Of a stretch of 6,967 nucleotides of DNA, positions 1-6,842 are shown one piece after another. The position numbers were made by a program, and so were the translations under genes. The DNA is from Chloracidobacterium sp. UBA6041 (GTDB lineage: Bacteria; Acidobacteriota; Blastocatellia; Pyrinomonadales; Pyrinomonadaceae). Each line of letters starts with the position of its first letter. Position 1 is the first letter of the stretch. Under the pieces are notes generated by a model, which had not been told where the DNA came from, made no database searches, and worked only from the letters and a program-made list of their open reading frames with translations. The stretch spans positions 1 to 6,967 of the forward strand of contig DIYZ01000141.1 in NCBI GenBank assembly GCA_002427845.1, given 5' to 3'.

Positions 1-1
1 G

Positions 2-58
2 CTCATCGATCGCGTGCGCTCCAAGCTTCAGGGGCGCGCGCCCGGTCACGAACTGTAG
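2..58 (+). CDS. 3' end of an unidentified gene, cut by the window edge
   Basis: The frame starting at base 2 is open from the window edge to a TAG at 56-58 and reads LIDRVRSKLQGRAPGHEL. The charged, hydrophilic composition fits a protein C-terminus, but 18 codons are too few to name a family or even to prove coding. Another plus-strand frame is also open across this stretch, so the choice of frame is tentative. If real, this gene runs toward the operon on the opposite strand (convergent), with the IS6 relic between them. Confidence 0.25.
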   Translation, partial: LIDRVRSKLQGRAPGHEL

Positions 59-76
59 GGATTTCTCCCCGCAGTT
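51..76 (+). terminator. Stem-loop over the stop codon of the left-edge gene; weak terminator candidate
   Basis: AACTG (51-55) pairs perfectly with CAGTT (72-76). Inside it, T56/G71 can wobble, A57/C70 is a mismatch, and GGGA (58-61) pairs with TCCC (66-69) around a TTTC loop. The putative stop codon TAG (56-58) sits in the 5' arm. Only GGTCTTTG follows, with no real T-run, so classical Rho-independent termination is doubtful. It may be a 3'-end mRNA structure instead. Confidence 0.3.
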
Positions 77-139
77 GGTCTTTGAACCGGATATAGAGAG
101 TTGAGGAGGATGCGGTGAGAAATGGGCTGCGTCGTTATC

Positions 140-484
140 TCACAGGTGGGCGAAGCAACAGTCCTGCGGCGTCTCGGCCCGGTTGTTCTGCCCCTTGTCC
201 TGGCGATGCTCGACACTGGGCATTAGCTCTTGCTTGGCCGCGTGGTAGCGCTTCAGCTTGTCTGTGATGATCACACGCGGGACATATCGCAACCCCTTTA
301 ATAGCTTGCGGAAGAACTTCTTGGCTGCTTTCTGATCCCTTCGACTCTGGACCAGAATATCCAGCACGTCGCCGTCCTGGTCTGTGCCGCTGTTTTGATG
401 TTTGAAATTCCTGGTGAAGGCTCCAAATCCTGCCGGCTCATTGCTTCTTGTTGCTTCACTATGTCCTCCCCGTGCAATACCCAA
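140..484 (-). pseudogene. IS6-family (IS6/IS26-like) transposase relic, truncated at both ends
   Basis: An open frame of 114 codons contains a core, residues about 34-104 (bases about 385-173), that I recognise as the catalytic region of IS6-family DDE transposases. It has DQDGDVLDILVQSRR, then KKFFRKLL, YVPRVIITDKLK and VEHRQDKGQNNRAE. The second catalytic Asp (D75, in ITDK) and the Glu (E104, in NNRAE) are present. The first Asp, normally in a W-x-x-DE segment upstream, is missing; residues 1-33 do not resemble the family. After NNRAE the usual SHQPTR-type continuation is replaced by TPQDCCFAHL and a stop. About 70 residues remain of a protein normally about 230 long, so it cannot be an active transposase. 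It starts 10 bases past the mgtA stop. No convincing IS6 terminal repeats are seen. Confidence 0.85.
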
Positions 485-493
485 TCGCGCTAT

Positions 494-3049
494 TTAATGA
501 GCCTTTTTGCTTTCTCTCTGATAGAACCAAGCCTTTGTCAGCTCGGCGCAAAATACATAAAGCGCCACAATGACTGCCAGGATGGGCACAAACTTGAGTG
601 GTAGAAGAGTAAACTCAAAGACACGCGCCAGCGGCGTCAGAGGCAACACCAAAGTAAGAGTGGCGACAAGGAAGGTGGCTAGCAGAAGATACTTCCCCGG
701 CCTGCTCTTGAAGAATGGTTTCCTGGTACGCACTACCAGCACGATTAAGGATGCTGAGACGACAGACTCCATAAACCAGCCCGTTCGGAACTGCGCGGGT
801 GTCGCGTGGAGCAACAAAATTAAGACTCCGAAGGTAAGATAGTCAAAAAGCGAACTCACAATCCCAAACACCACCATAAAGCGGCGAATAAAGTGTATGT
901 CCCAACGCCTGGGTTGCTCTATGGCATCGGCGTCAACGCTATCGGCGGCAATCGTCATCTCCGGCAGATCGGTGAGGAGGTTGGTCAGGAGTATTTGCGT
1001 GGGCAGCAGCGGTAGGAAGGGCAGAAATAGTGAAGCGCCCGCCATACTGAACATGTTGCCGAAGTTAGCGCTCGTCGCCATGAAGATGTACTTCAGAGTA
1101 TTGGCGAAAGTTACTCTTCCTTCCCGAACACCCTTTTCCAGCACCGCCAGGTCTTTCTCCAACAGCACAATATCGGCAGCTTCCTTGGCGACATCCACGG
1201 CGTTGGCTACAGAAATACCCACATCGGCGGCGTGCAGCGCCGAAGCGTCGTTAATCCCGTCTCCCATATAACCGACAACGTTCCCGGCCTTCTTGAGCGC
1301 AAGAATTATGCGCTCCTTCTGGTTCGGCTCAACTTCGGCAAAGACCTGTGCGTTTGCGGCGCGTTGCACCAACGCCACATCGCTGATGTGACGAAGCTCA
1401 GCGCCGGTCATGATTTGCGCGTCCACAAGTCCTGCTTGCCGGCTCACATTTGCGGCGACCAGCGCGTTGTCACCCGTGATAAATTTAAGCGAGATGCCGA
1501 GATTTCTGAGCCGCCGGAGTGTTTCGACGATGTCCGGTCGGAGCGGGTCAAAGAGAAGTAAAAACCCGACGAAGGTCATCTGAGCTTCGTCTTCTTTGCG
1601 AATTGTATTTGCCGCACCGACTTCCCTGTATGCCACCCCCAGAGTACGCAGCCCTTGAGCACTGAACTCCTTAAATTTTTCATTGATTTCCGAGCGCACC
1701 TTTTCTAACTCAACTGTTTCAGCAGGTGTTTGAGCGAGTGTACATACCTCAAGGACATTCGAGAGCGCGCCTTTGGTGACGATGAAGTTGTGATTGTCTT
1801 TTCGGACAAGCACGCTTAAACGCTTGCGCATGAAATCATAAGGAACTTCACCGACCTTTTGATATTCCGCAGCATCAATCGGTCGGTAAAAAACGATGGC
1901 CTCATCAATGGGATTTGCGTAACCTGCCTGAAAGCGTGCATTGAGGTTTGCATACAGAAGCACCGTCGCGTCTTCTTGCCCATCTATGTCAACTGCCGAT
2001 TGCACCCGCACTGTGCCTTCGGTCAGCGTGCCGGTTTTATCTGAACAGAGCACATTCATGCTCCCGAAATTTTCAATCGCGGAGAGGCGCTTGACGATGA
2101 CCCTCTCTTTCGCCATGCGTTTCGCGCCGTGCGCGAGGTTGACACTGATGATCGCGGGCAGCAGTTGGGGAGTGACGCCGACGGCTAAGGCGAGGGCAAA
2201 GATAAGCGATTCCAGAACCGGCCTTGAGAAAAAGACATTGATGGCGAAGACCGTGATTAACAGAAGGAACGTGACCTCCATCAGGAGGTAGCCGAACTGT
2301 CTTATCCCGTGCTCAAACTCAGTTTCCGGTGGCCGCAGCTTCAGGGTTTCTGAAATCTTCCCGAATTCGGTATCTTTGCCAGTCAGTACGACGACCGCTT
2401 GTGCCGTGCCGGTGACGACATGGGTCCCCATAAAAAGGACGTTCGTTCTTGCACTGAGCGCAGTCTCACCGGGTAAGACCCCGACCACTTTCTCCACGGG
2501 GAACGTCTCCCCTGTAAGACATGCTTCATCGACGAAAAGGTCTTTGGATTCTATGAGGCGGCTGTCACCCGTTATGACATCCCCCGCGCTTAAAAGAATC
2601 AGATCGCCTTTCACCACCTGAGCGACGGGAATATCTACGGCAGCGCCATCTCGTCTAACTTTTGCTTTGATCTGGACGGTCTCCAGGAGTTTCTGCACAG
2701 CATTGGCGGCGCCACGTTCCTGCCAGAACCCTAGCACACCGCTCACAAATACGATGATGAGGATAATGATGGTGTCTGCGGCCTCAGCGAGGGCGAATGA
2801 TAAAGTTGCTGCAAAAAGCAGCAGAAGGATGACGGGACTCTTAAACTGAGAGAGAAAAAGCTTGATCTCGTTTGTCTTGACGTGGGCGCCGGTTATTTGA
2901 GAGCCGGACTGTAGAAGGTGCTCTGCAGCGTCTTTGCGAGGCAAGCCCTGTAAGGAAGTCCCGAGAGATGACAACAGTTCATCGGCAGGGCTATTCCAGA
3001 ATATTTGCGACGTTTCGCTTTGGTTAGAGGCTTCCTTTACCTTTTTCAT
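494..3049 (-). CDS. mgtA: Magnesium-translocating-type P-type ATPase (MgtA-like cation pump)
   Basis: An inner-membrane P-type ATPase of 851 residues that would move a divalent cation, most likely Mg2+, using ATP. Visible landmarks are: N-terminal cation-ATPase domain (about 15-70); TM1-2 (about 71-107); actuator-domain TGE (179-181); TM3-4 (about 253-305) with TPQLLP (293-298); phosphorylation site DKTGT with D337; nucleotide-domain KGA (426-428); TGDN (525-528); hinge GDGIND (596-601); and six more hydrophobic segments from about 652 to 838. TM6 keeps the N-x-x-x-D spacing of MgtA (N690, D694), and the later PRRWD also resembles MgtA. E. coli MgtA is 898 aa, so this one is slightly shorter. 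Q295 replaces the Glu of the usual TPEMLP motif, which leaves substrate specificity less certain. The ATG at 3049 fits the family N-terminus but has no clear Shine-Dalgarno; a strong hairpin ends 5 bases upstream. It is the last gene of the operon, 48 bases after ackA. Confidence 0.9.
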   Translation of the reverse strand: MKKVKEASNQSETSQIFWNSPADELLSSLGTSLQGLPRKDAAEHLLQSGSQITGAHVKTNEIKLFLSQFKSPVILLLLFAATLSFALAEAADTIIILIIVFVSGVLGFWQERGAANAVQKLLETVQIKAKVRRDGAAVDIPVAQVVKGDLILLSAGDVITGDSRLIESKDLFVDEACLTGETFPVEKVVGVLPGETALSARTNVLFMGTHVVTGTAQAVVVLTGKDTEFGKISETLKLRPPETEFEHGIRQFGYLLMEVTFLLLITVFAINVFFSRPVLESLIFALALAVGVTPQLLPAIISVNLAHGAKRMAKERVIVKRLSAIENFGSMNVLCSDKTGTLTEGTVRVQSAVDIDGQEDATVLLYANLNARFQAGYANPIDEAIVFYRPIDAAEYQKVGEVPYDFMRKRLSVLVRKDNHNFIVTKGALSNVLEVCTLAQTPAETVELEKVRSEINEKFKEFSAQGLRTLGVAYREVGAANTIRKEDEAQMTFVGFLLLFDPLRPDIVETLRRLRNLGISLKFITGDNALVAANVSRQAGLVDAQIMTGAELRHISDVALVQRAANAQVFAEVEPNQKERIILALKKAGNVVGYMGDGINDASALHAADVGISVANAVDVAKEAADIVLLEKDLAVLEKGVREGRVTFANTLKYIFMATSANFGNMFSMAGASLFLPFLPLLPTQILLTNLLTDLPEMTIAADSVDADAIEQPRRWDIHFIRRFMVVFGIVSSLFDYLTFGVLILLLHATPAQFRTGWFMESVVSASLIVLVVRTRKPFFKSRPGKYLLLATFLVATLTLVLPLTPLARVFEFTLLPLKFVPILAVIVALYVFCAELTKAWFYQRESKKAH

Positions 3050-3054
3050 TTGCT

Positions 3055-3115
3055 GAGCAACTTCAGTAACTTCAGCGCGAACGGATCTATCGGCAACTCA
3101 GTTACGAAGTTGCTC
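3055..3115 (-). promoter_or_regulatory. Long inverted repeat joining the ackA end to the mgtA start region
   Basis: On the plus strand GAGCAACTTCAGTAACT (3055-3071) pairs with AGTTACGAAGTTGCTC (3100-3115): 16 Watson-Crick pairs with one bulged base (A3065) and a 28-base loop. In the mRNA the 5' arm is the last five codons of ackA plus the U of its UGA. The 3' arm ends 5 bases before the mgtA AUG, where a Shine-Dalgarno would sit. No U-run follows, so it is not a standard terminator. Inferred role: a block on mgtA initiation that ribosomes finishing ackA would open (translational coupling). A processing or stabilising hairpin is the alternative. Confidence 0.7.
3059..3076. repeat. Short tandem repeat (9-mer x 2) in the ackA-mgtA gap
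   Basis: AACTTCAGT (3059-3067) is followed directly by AACTTCAGC (3068-3076), 8 of 9 bases identical. In the mRNA this puts two GAAGUU copies before the mgtA start. Either could in principle pair with the AACUUC at the end of ackA (bases 3111-3106), the proximal copy much more strongly. The repeat is short and may be chance. Confidence 0.55.
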
Positions 3116-4330
3116 GTACGTTGACCACGCAATCTGCCGCTCTTCGTCTGTCGGGATCACCCATATTTGTACGGAGCCGCTATCTTCGCTAATCCGCATT
3201 GCGACGCGCCCGTTTGCCGCCCCGTTAAGCTCATCGTCCAGCCGCAATCCGAGAAATCCCAATCCCTGGCAGATGCGGCTGCGCATCGAAGCCGAGTGCT
3301 CACCGATACCACCGGTGAAAGCGACCCCGTCTAATCCTTCAAGCGCGGCGGCAAACGCGCCGATATACTTGCGGGCGCGGTAAGCGAAGACCTCAAGAGC
3401 CAGTTCCGCGCTCTCATCTCCCTCACGTTCCGCCTGTTCCAAATCACGCACATCTGCGCTCAGCCCTGACAGGCCGCGCAGGCCGCTTTGGTGATTGAGC
3501 AGACTGTCCACCTCGCTCGCCGTCATACCCGCTGTGCGAATGAGGTACAGGACCAGTCCGGGATCAACATCGCCGGAACGTGTGCCCATGACCAAGCCTT
3601 CCACCGGCGTGAGTCCCATGCTGGTGTCAATGCTCTGACCACCACGCACCGCACAGACGCTCGCGCCGTTTTCCAGGTGACAGGTAATCACCCTGGTGTC
3701 CTGTGCGCCCCGCCCCAGATGCTTTATCAACTGTTCGGAGACGTAAGCGTGCGAGATGCCGTGAAATCCGTAGCGACGCAGTTTGTATCGAGCGGATAGT
3801 CCGACAGGCAGCGCATAATTATAGGCGACCGGCGGCAGCGTTTGGTGAAACGCGGTGTCGAAAACAGCGACCAGTGGAGTATCCGGCAGCGAACGCCTCA
3901 ACTCCTCAAGCACTGCCACATCCTCAAGATTATGCAACGGGGCTAAGTCTACTAAAGCGCGGAGTCCGTCAAGCACAGATGACGTGACGCGCGTCGGCTC
4001 TACGTAAATGGTGCCACCGTGTACGACGCGACATCCGATAGCATCAATCGTTAAAGGTGCTTGATTGTTCTGACCCGCGTAAGCAAGAAGGTGACGGATA
4101 ATTTGTTTCACCAGTTGCGCCAGCGTAGTCGCCTCGATTGGCTCAATCACGGGCTGTTGCTTCGCCACAAACATTTTAAGTTCGGATTGTGGGCCTCCTA
4201 CCGGCTCAATGCTCCCGTTCGCTACCATTGTCGCAGAATCCGGGGTGCTCGGTGCCTTACTCAATGCGGGTAGGTGATACAAGCCAAACTTCAACGTGGC
4301 ACTCCCGGGATTGAAAACAAGAATATTCAC
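3098..4330 (-). CDS. ackA: Acetate kinase
   Basis: A cytoplasmic enzyme that interconverts acetyl-phosphate + ADP and acetate + ATP. The 410 residues match the usual family length of about 400. Family landmarks in order: N-terminal phosphate-binding segment NPGSATLK (N7, S10, K14); CRVVHGG with R101; PLHN with H133; VFDTAFH with D158; RRYGFHGISH (F189, H190); CHLENGAS (H218, N221); MGTRSGDVDPG with R251; GGIGEHS (340-346); and the C-terminal PTDEE (E396/E397). By alignment from memory with the Methanosarcina enzyme, the substrate- and nucleotide-binding residues all seem present. The start is GTG at 4330, supported by a good Shine-Dalgarno 8 bases upstream and by homology beginning at once. 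It lies 79 bases after xfp, whose product acetyl-phosphate is its substrate; here it probably works in the ATP-forming direction. Confidence 0.97.
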   Translation of the reverse strand: MNILVFNPGSATLKFGLYHLPALSKAPSTPDSATMVANGSIEPVGGPQSELKMFVAKQQPVIEPIEATTLAQLVKQIIRHLLAYAGQNNQAPLTIDAIGCRVVHGGTIYVEPTRVTSSVLDGLRALVDLAPLHNLEDVAVLEELRRSLPDTPLVAVFDTAFHQTLPPVAYNYALPVGLSARYKLRRYGFHGISHAYVSEQLIKHLGRGAQDTRVITCHLENGASVCAVRGGQSIDTSMGLTPVEGLVMGTRSGDVDPGLVLYLIRTAGMTASEVDSLLNHQSGLRGLSGLSADVRDLEQAEREGDESAELALEVFAYRARKYIGAFAAALEGLDGVAFTGGIGEHSASMRSRICQGLGFLGLRLDDELNGAANGRVAMRISEDSGSVQIWVIPTDEERQIAWSTYEQLRN

Positions 4331-4409
4331 TCCAATGACTTCCTCTGCTACCGATTTATGAGAACGAAGAATGCCACATGTAATTCAGTTTGAAATACAA
4401 GTTTCCAGC
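4331..4409 (-). other. xfp-ackA intergenic spacer
   Basis: This 79-base, fairly AT-rich gap holds the ackA ribosome binding site. I see only a 4-bp dyad (GAAA 4392-4395 with TTTC 4402-4405), no terminator-like hairpin with a U-run, and no clear promoter. That supports co-transcription of xfp and ackA. Confidence 0.5.
4339..4346 (-). promoter_or_regulatory. Ribosome binding site of ackA
   Basis: On the minus strand AGAGGAAG lies 8 bases before the GTG at 4330. No ATG offers a better placed start, so this site decides the GTG start. It is the clearest Shine-Dalgarno of the three genes. Confidence 0.7.
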
Positions 4410-6776
4410 TTAATATGGCCACGTCCAGTCGCGAATCTCCGGGATGTCATCGCCGTGCTTTCTGATATAACGCTTATGCTCGATCAACCTATCGCGCATC
4501 GCCTGTTTCGCGTACGCGCCAATCCGTTCAAGCTTCGGTACGCGCTCGATGGCGTCCATCACGAGATGAAAACGATCCAAATCATTTAGTACAACCATGT
4601 CGAAGGGCGTGGTCGTCGTTCCCTCCTCCTTGTACCCGCGTACATGGATATTGCGATGGTTGGTCCTCCGGTAGGTTAAGCGATGAATCAGCCACGGGTA
4701 GCCATGAAAGGCGAAGATTACAGGCTTGTCAGTCGTAAAGAGAGAATCGAAATCTTTATCGGAAAGCCCATGTGGGTGCTCGCTTGCAGGTTGCAGTGCC
4801 AGTAAATCAACCACGTTAACGACTCTGATCTTTAGTTCCGAGAAATGTTGTCGGAGAATATCTACGGCGGCCAGTGTTTCCAGCGTCGGCACGTCTCCGG
4901 CACAGGCCATCACCACGTCCGGCTCTCCCCCTTCGTCGTTGCTGGCCCATTCCCAGATACCCAGCCCGGCGGTGCAATGCTTGACAGCCGCATCCATGTC
5001 CAGATACTGCAACGCAGGTTGTTTGCCCGCGACGATGACGTTGACGTAATTGCGGCTCCGTAAACAGTGATCGGTGACGGACAGCAAGGTGTTAGCATCC
5101 GGCGGCAAGTACACGCGGACGACCTCGGCCTTCTTGTTGATGACGTGATCTATGAAGCCGGGGTCTTGATGGCTGAAGCCGTTGTGATCCTGTCTCCAAA
5201 CATGGGAGCTAAGCAAATAGTTTAGTGAGGCGATGGGTCGCCGCCAGGGAATATGGCGCGTCGTCTTCAACCACTTGGCGTGCTGGTTGAACATCGAATC
5301 AATGATGTGGATGAACGCCTCGTAACAGCTGAAGAATCCATGACGGCCTGTCAGGAGATAGCCTTCGAGCCAGCCCTGACACAAGTGTTCGCTCAAGACT
5401 TCCATCACCCGGCCATCCGGCGAAAGATGGTCGTCAGTCGGCAGGGTCGGCTCGATGAAGACTCGGTTAGTCGCCTCGAAGATCGCGCCGAGTCGGTTTG
5501 AAGCGGTTTCGTCCGGCCCCATCACGCGGAAGTTGCGGCTATCCGTGTTGCGCTTCATCACGTCGCGCAAGAATTGTCCCATCACACGAGTCGCTTCCGC
5601 GTTGATAGTTCCCGGTTTGGAAATGTCAACGGCGTAGGCGCGAAAATCCGGTAGCTGCAAGTCTTTGAGCAACAGTCCCCCGTTGGCATGCGGGTTCGCT
5701 CCCATACGCCGCTCGCCTTTCGGGGCCAGTTCAGCCAACTCCCGAATCAACTTTCCCGTCTCATCAAAGAGTTCTTCGGGTTTGTAGCTGCGCATCCACT
5801 CCTCAAGCATCCTCAGGTGTTCAGGCTTTGTTGCTAACTCTGCCAATGGAACCTGATGCGAGCGAAACGAATTCTCAGCCGGCAAACCATCTACAAACTT
5901 TGGTCCTGTCCATCCTTTGGGTGAGCGTAAAATGATCATCGGCCATTGCGGGCGATGTGAGAAACCGTTGGTGCGAGCGTCTTGCTGAATCTCTTGAATC
6001 CGGGCGATCACAGTATCGAGAGTTGCGGCCATGAACTGATGCATCGTTTCGGGATCGTCGCCCTCGACGAAGTAGGGCTTGTGGCCGTAGCCAATGAACA
6101 GACTCGTCAATTCCTCGTCGCTCAACCGCGCCAGCACTGTTGGGTTGGCGATTTTGTAGCCGTTCAAGTGCAGGATGGGCAGGACGCTGCCATCACGAAC
6201 CGGGTTCAGGAACTTGTTGGAGTGCCAACTGGCGGCGAGCGCGCCGGTCTCGGCCTCACCATCGCCGACGACGCAAGCTGCCAGCAGGTCTGGATCGTCG
6301 AAGACAGCGCCGTAAGCGTGCACCAGAGAGTAGCCGAGTTCCCCGCCCTCGTGGATCGAGCCGGGCGTCTCGGGAGCGACGTGGCTGGGGATGCCGCCGG
6401 GAAATGAAAACTGGGTGAACAGTTTTTTCATGCCTTCAGCATCTTGAGAGATGTTGGGATAGAACTCACTGTACGTTCCTTCGAGATAAGTGTTGGCGAC
6501 CAGCCCGGGTCCGCCATGTCCCGGCCCTGCGAGGTAGATGACGTTCAGATCATGCAGCTTGATGAGACGATTGAGGTGGACATAAACGAAGTTGAGGCCC
6601 GGTGTCGTGCCCCAATGGCCGAGTAACCTGGGCTTGACGTGTTCGAGTTTGAGCGGCTCACGCAGCAGCGGATTGTCGTACAGGTAAATCTGTCCGACGG
6701 AGAGATAATTCGCCGCCCGCCAGTAGGCGTTCATCCGTCGCACTTCTTCTGCAGTTAGTGGTAGTGTTTCTTTCAA
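4410..6776 (-). CDS. xfp: Xylulose-5-phosphate / fructose-6-phosphate phosphoketolase
   Basis: A cytoplasmic thiamine-diphosphate enzyme cleaving xylulose-5-P (often also fructose-6-P) with phosphate to acetyl-phosphate and an aldose phosphate. The 788 residues match the usual family length of about 790-825. Landmarks: AYWRAANYLSVGQIYL (17-32); GHWGTTPG with H54; AGPGHGGPG (83-91); IHEGGELGYS (141-150); TPP-Mg motif GDGEAETG (171-178); LNGYKIANP (204-212); PDETASNRL (421-429); LSEH with E463, placed like the TPP-activating Glu of transketolases; TGRHGFF (476-482); and DHNGFSHQDPG (530-540) with H536. The start is TTG at 6776: the in-frame TGA at 6819-6821 leaves no upstream ATG or GTG, and family homology begins by residue 8, before the first internal Met (15). 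It is the first gene of the operon. Whether the enzyme also prefers F6P cannot be read from sequence. Confidence 0.97.
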   Translation of the reverse strand: MKETLPLTAEEVRRMNAYWRAANYLSVGQIYLYDNPLLREPLKLEHVKPRLLGHWGTTPGLNFVYVHLNRLIKLHDLNVIYLAGPGHGGPGLVANTYLEGTYSEFYPNISQDAEGMKKLFTQFSFPGGIPSHVAPETPGSIHEGGELGYSLVHAYGAVFDDPDLLAACVVGDGEAETGALAASWHSNKFLNPVRDGSVLPILHLNGYKIANPTVLARLSDEELTSLFIGYGHKPYFVEGDDPETMHQFMAATLDTVIARIQEIQQDARTNGFSHRPQWPMIILRSPKGWTGPKFVDGLPAENSFRSHQVPLAELATKPEHLRMLEEWMRSYKPEELFDETGKLIRELAELAPKGERRMGANPHANGGLLLKDLQLPDFRAYAVDISKPGTINAEATRVMGQFLRDVMKRNTDSRNFRVMGPDETASNRLGAIFEATNRVFIEPTLPTDDHLSPDGRVMEVLSEHLCQGWLEGYLLTGRHGFFSCYEAFIHIIDSMFNQHAKWLKTTRHIPWRRPIASLNYLLSSHVWRQDHNGFSHQDPGFIDHVINKKAEVVRVYLPPDANTLLSVTDHCLRSRNYVNVIVAGKQPALQYLDMDAAVKHCTAGLGIWEWASNDEGGEPDVVMACAGDVPTLETLAAVDILRQHFSELKIRVVNVVDLLALQPASEHPHGLSDKDFDSLFTTDKPVIFAFHGYPWLIHRLTYRRTNHRNIHVRGYKEEGTTTTPFDMVVLNDLDRFHLVMDAIERVPKLERIGAYAKQAMRDRLIEHKRYIRKHGDDIPEIRDWTWPY

Positions 6777-6784
6777 TTTAGCGA

Positions 6785-6788
6785 CACC
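6785..6788 (-). promoter_or_regulatory. Possible weak ribosome binding site of xfp
   Basis: GGTG on the minus strand, complementary to CACC of the 16S rRNA tail, lies 8 bases before the TTG start. There is no GGAGG-like core, so this is a weak site and the assignment is tentative. Confidence 0.3.
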
Positions 6789-6842
6789 AATCTCGGCGTC
6801 ACTCTTTCTGAAGTTTACTCAAATGTGTTTCGTGTATCGAAG

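Noticed and set aside
32..43. Perfect 12-base palindrome GGGCGCGCGCCC
   Set aside because: Alternating GC runs are common in GC-rich DNA; it has no loop, T-run or partner site to suggest a role.
153..166. CTGTTGC on the minus strand resembling the IS6 terminal repeat
   Set aside because: It points the wrong way to be the right-hand end of this transposase, and the match outside seven bases is poor.
897..2291. Several plus-strand open frames of 60-124 codons inside mgtA
   Set aside because: All lie antisense to conserved ATPase motifs and overlap one another; they have no family features.
3050..3100. ackA and mgtA share a reading frame, separated by one TGA and 16 sense codons, hinting at a read-through fusion
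   Set aside because: Same frame has a 1 in 3 chance and 16 stop-free codons are common. A kinase-pump fusion has no known precedent that I can name, and mgtA begins with its own ATG.
5982..6407. Open frame of 141 codons on the plus strand inside xfp
   Set aside because: It is fully antisense to a well-conserved enzyme, has no clear ribosome site and no recognisable protein features; it is a codon-usage shadow.
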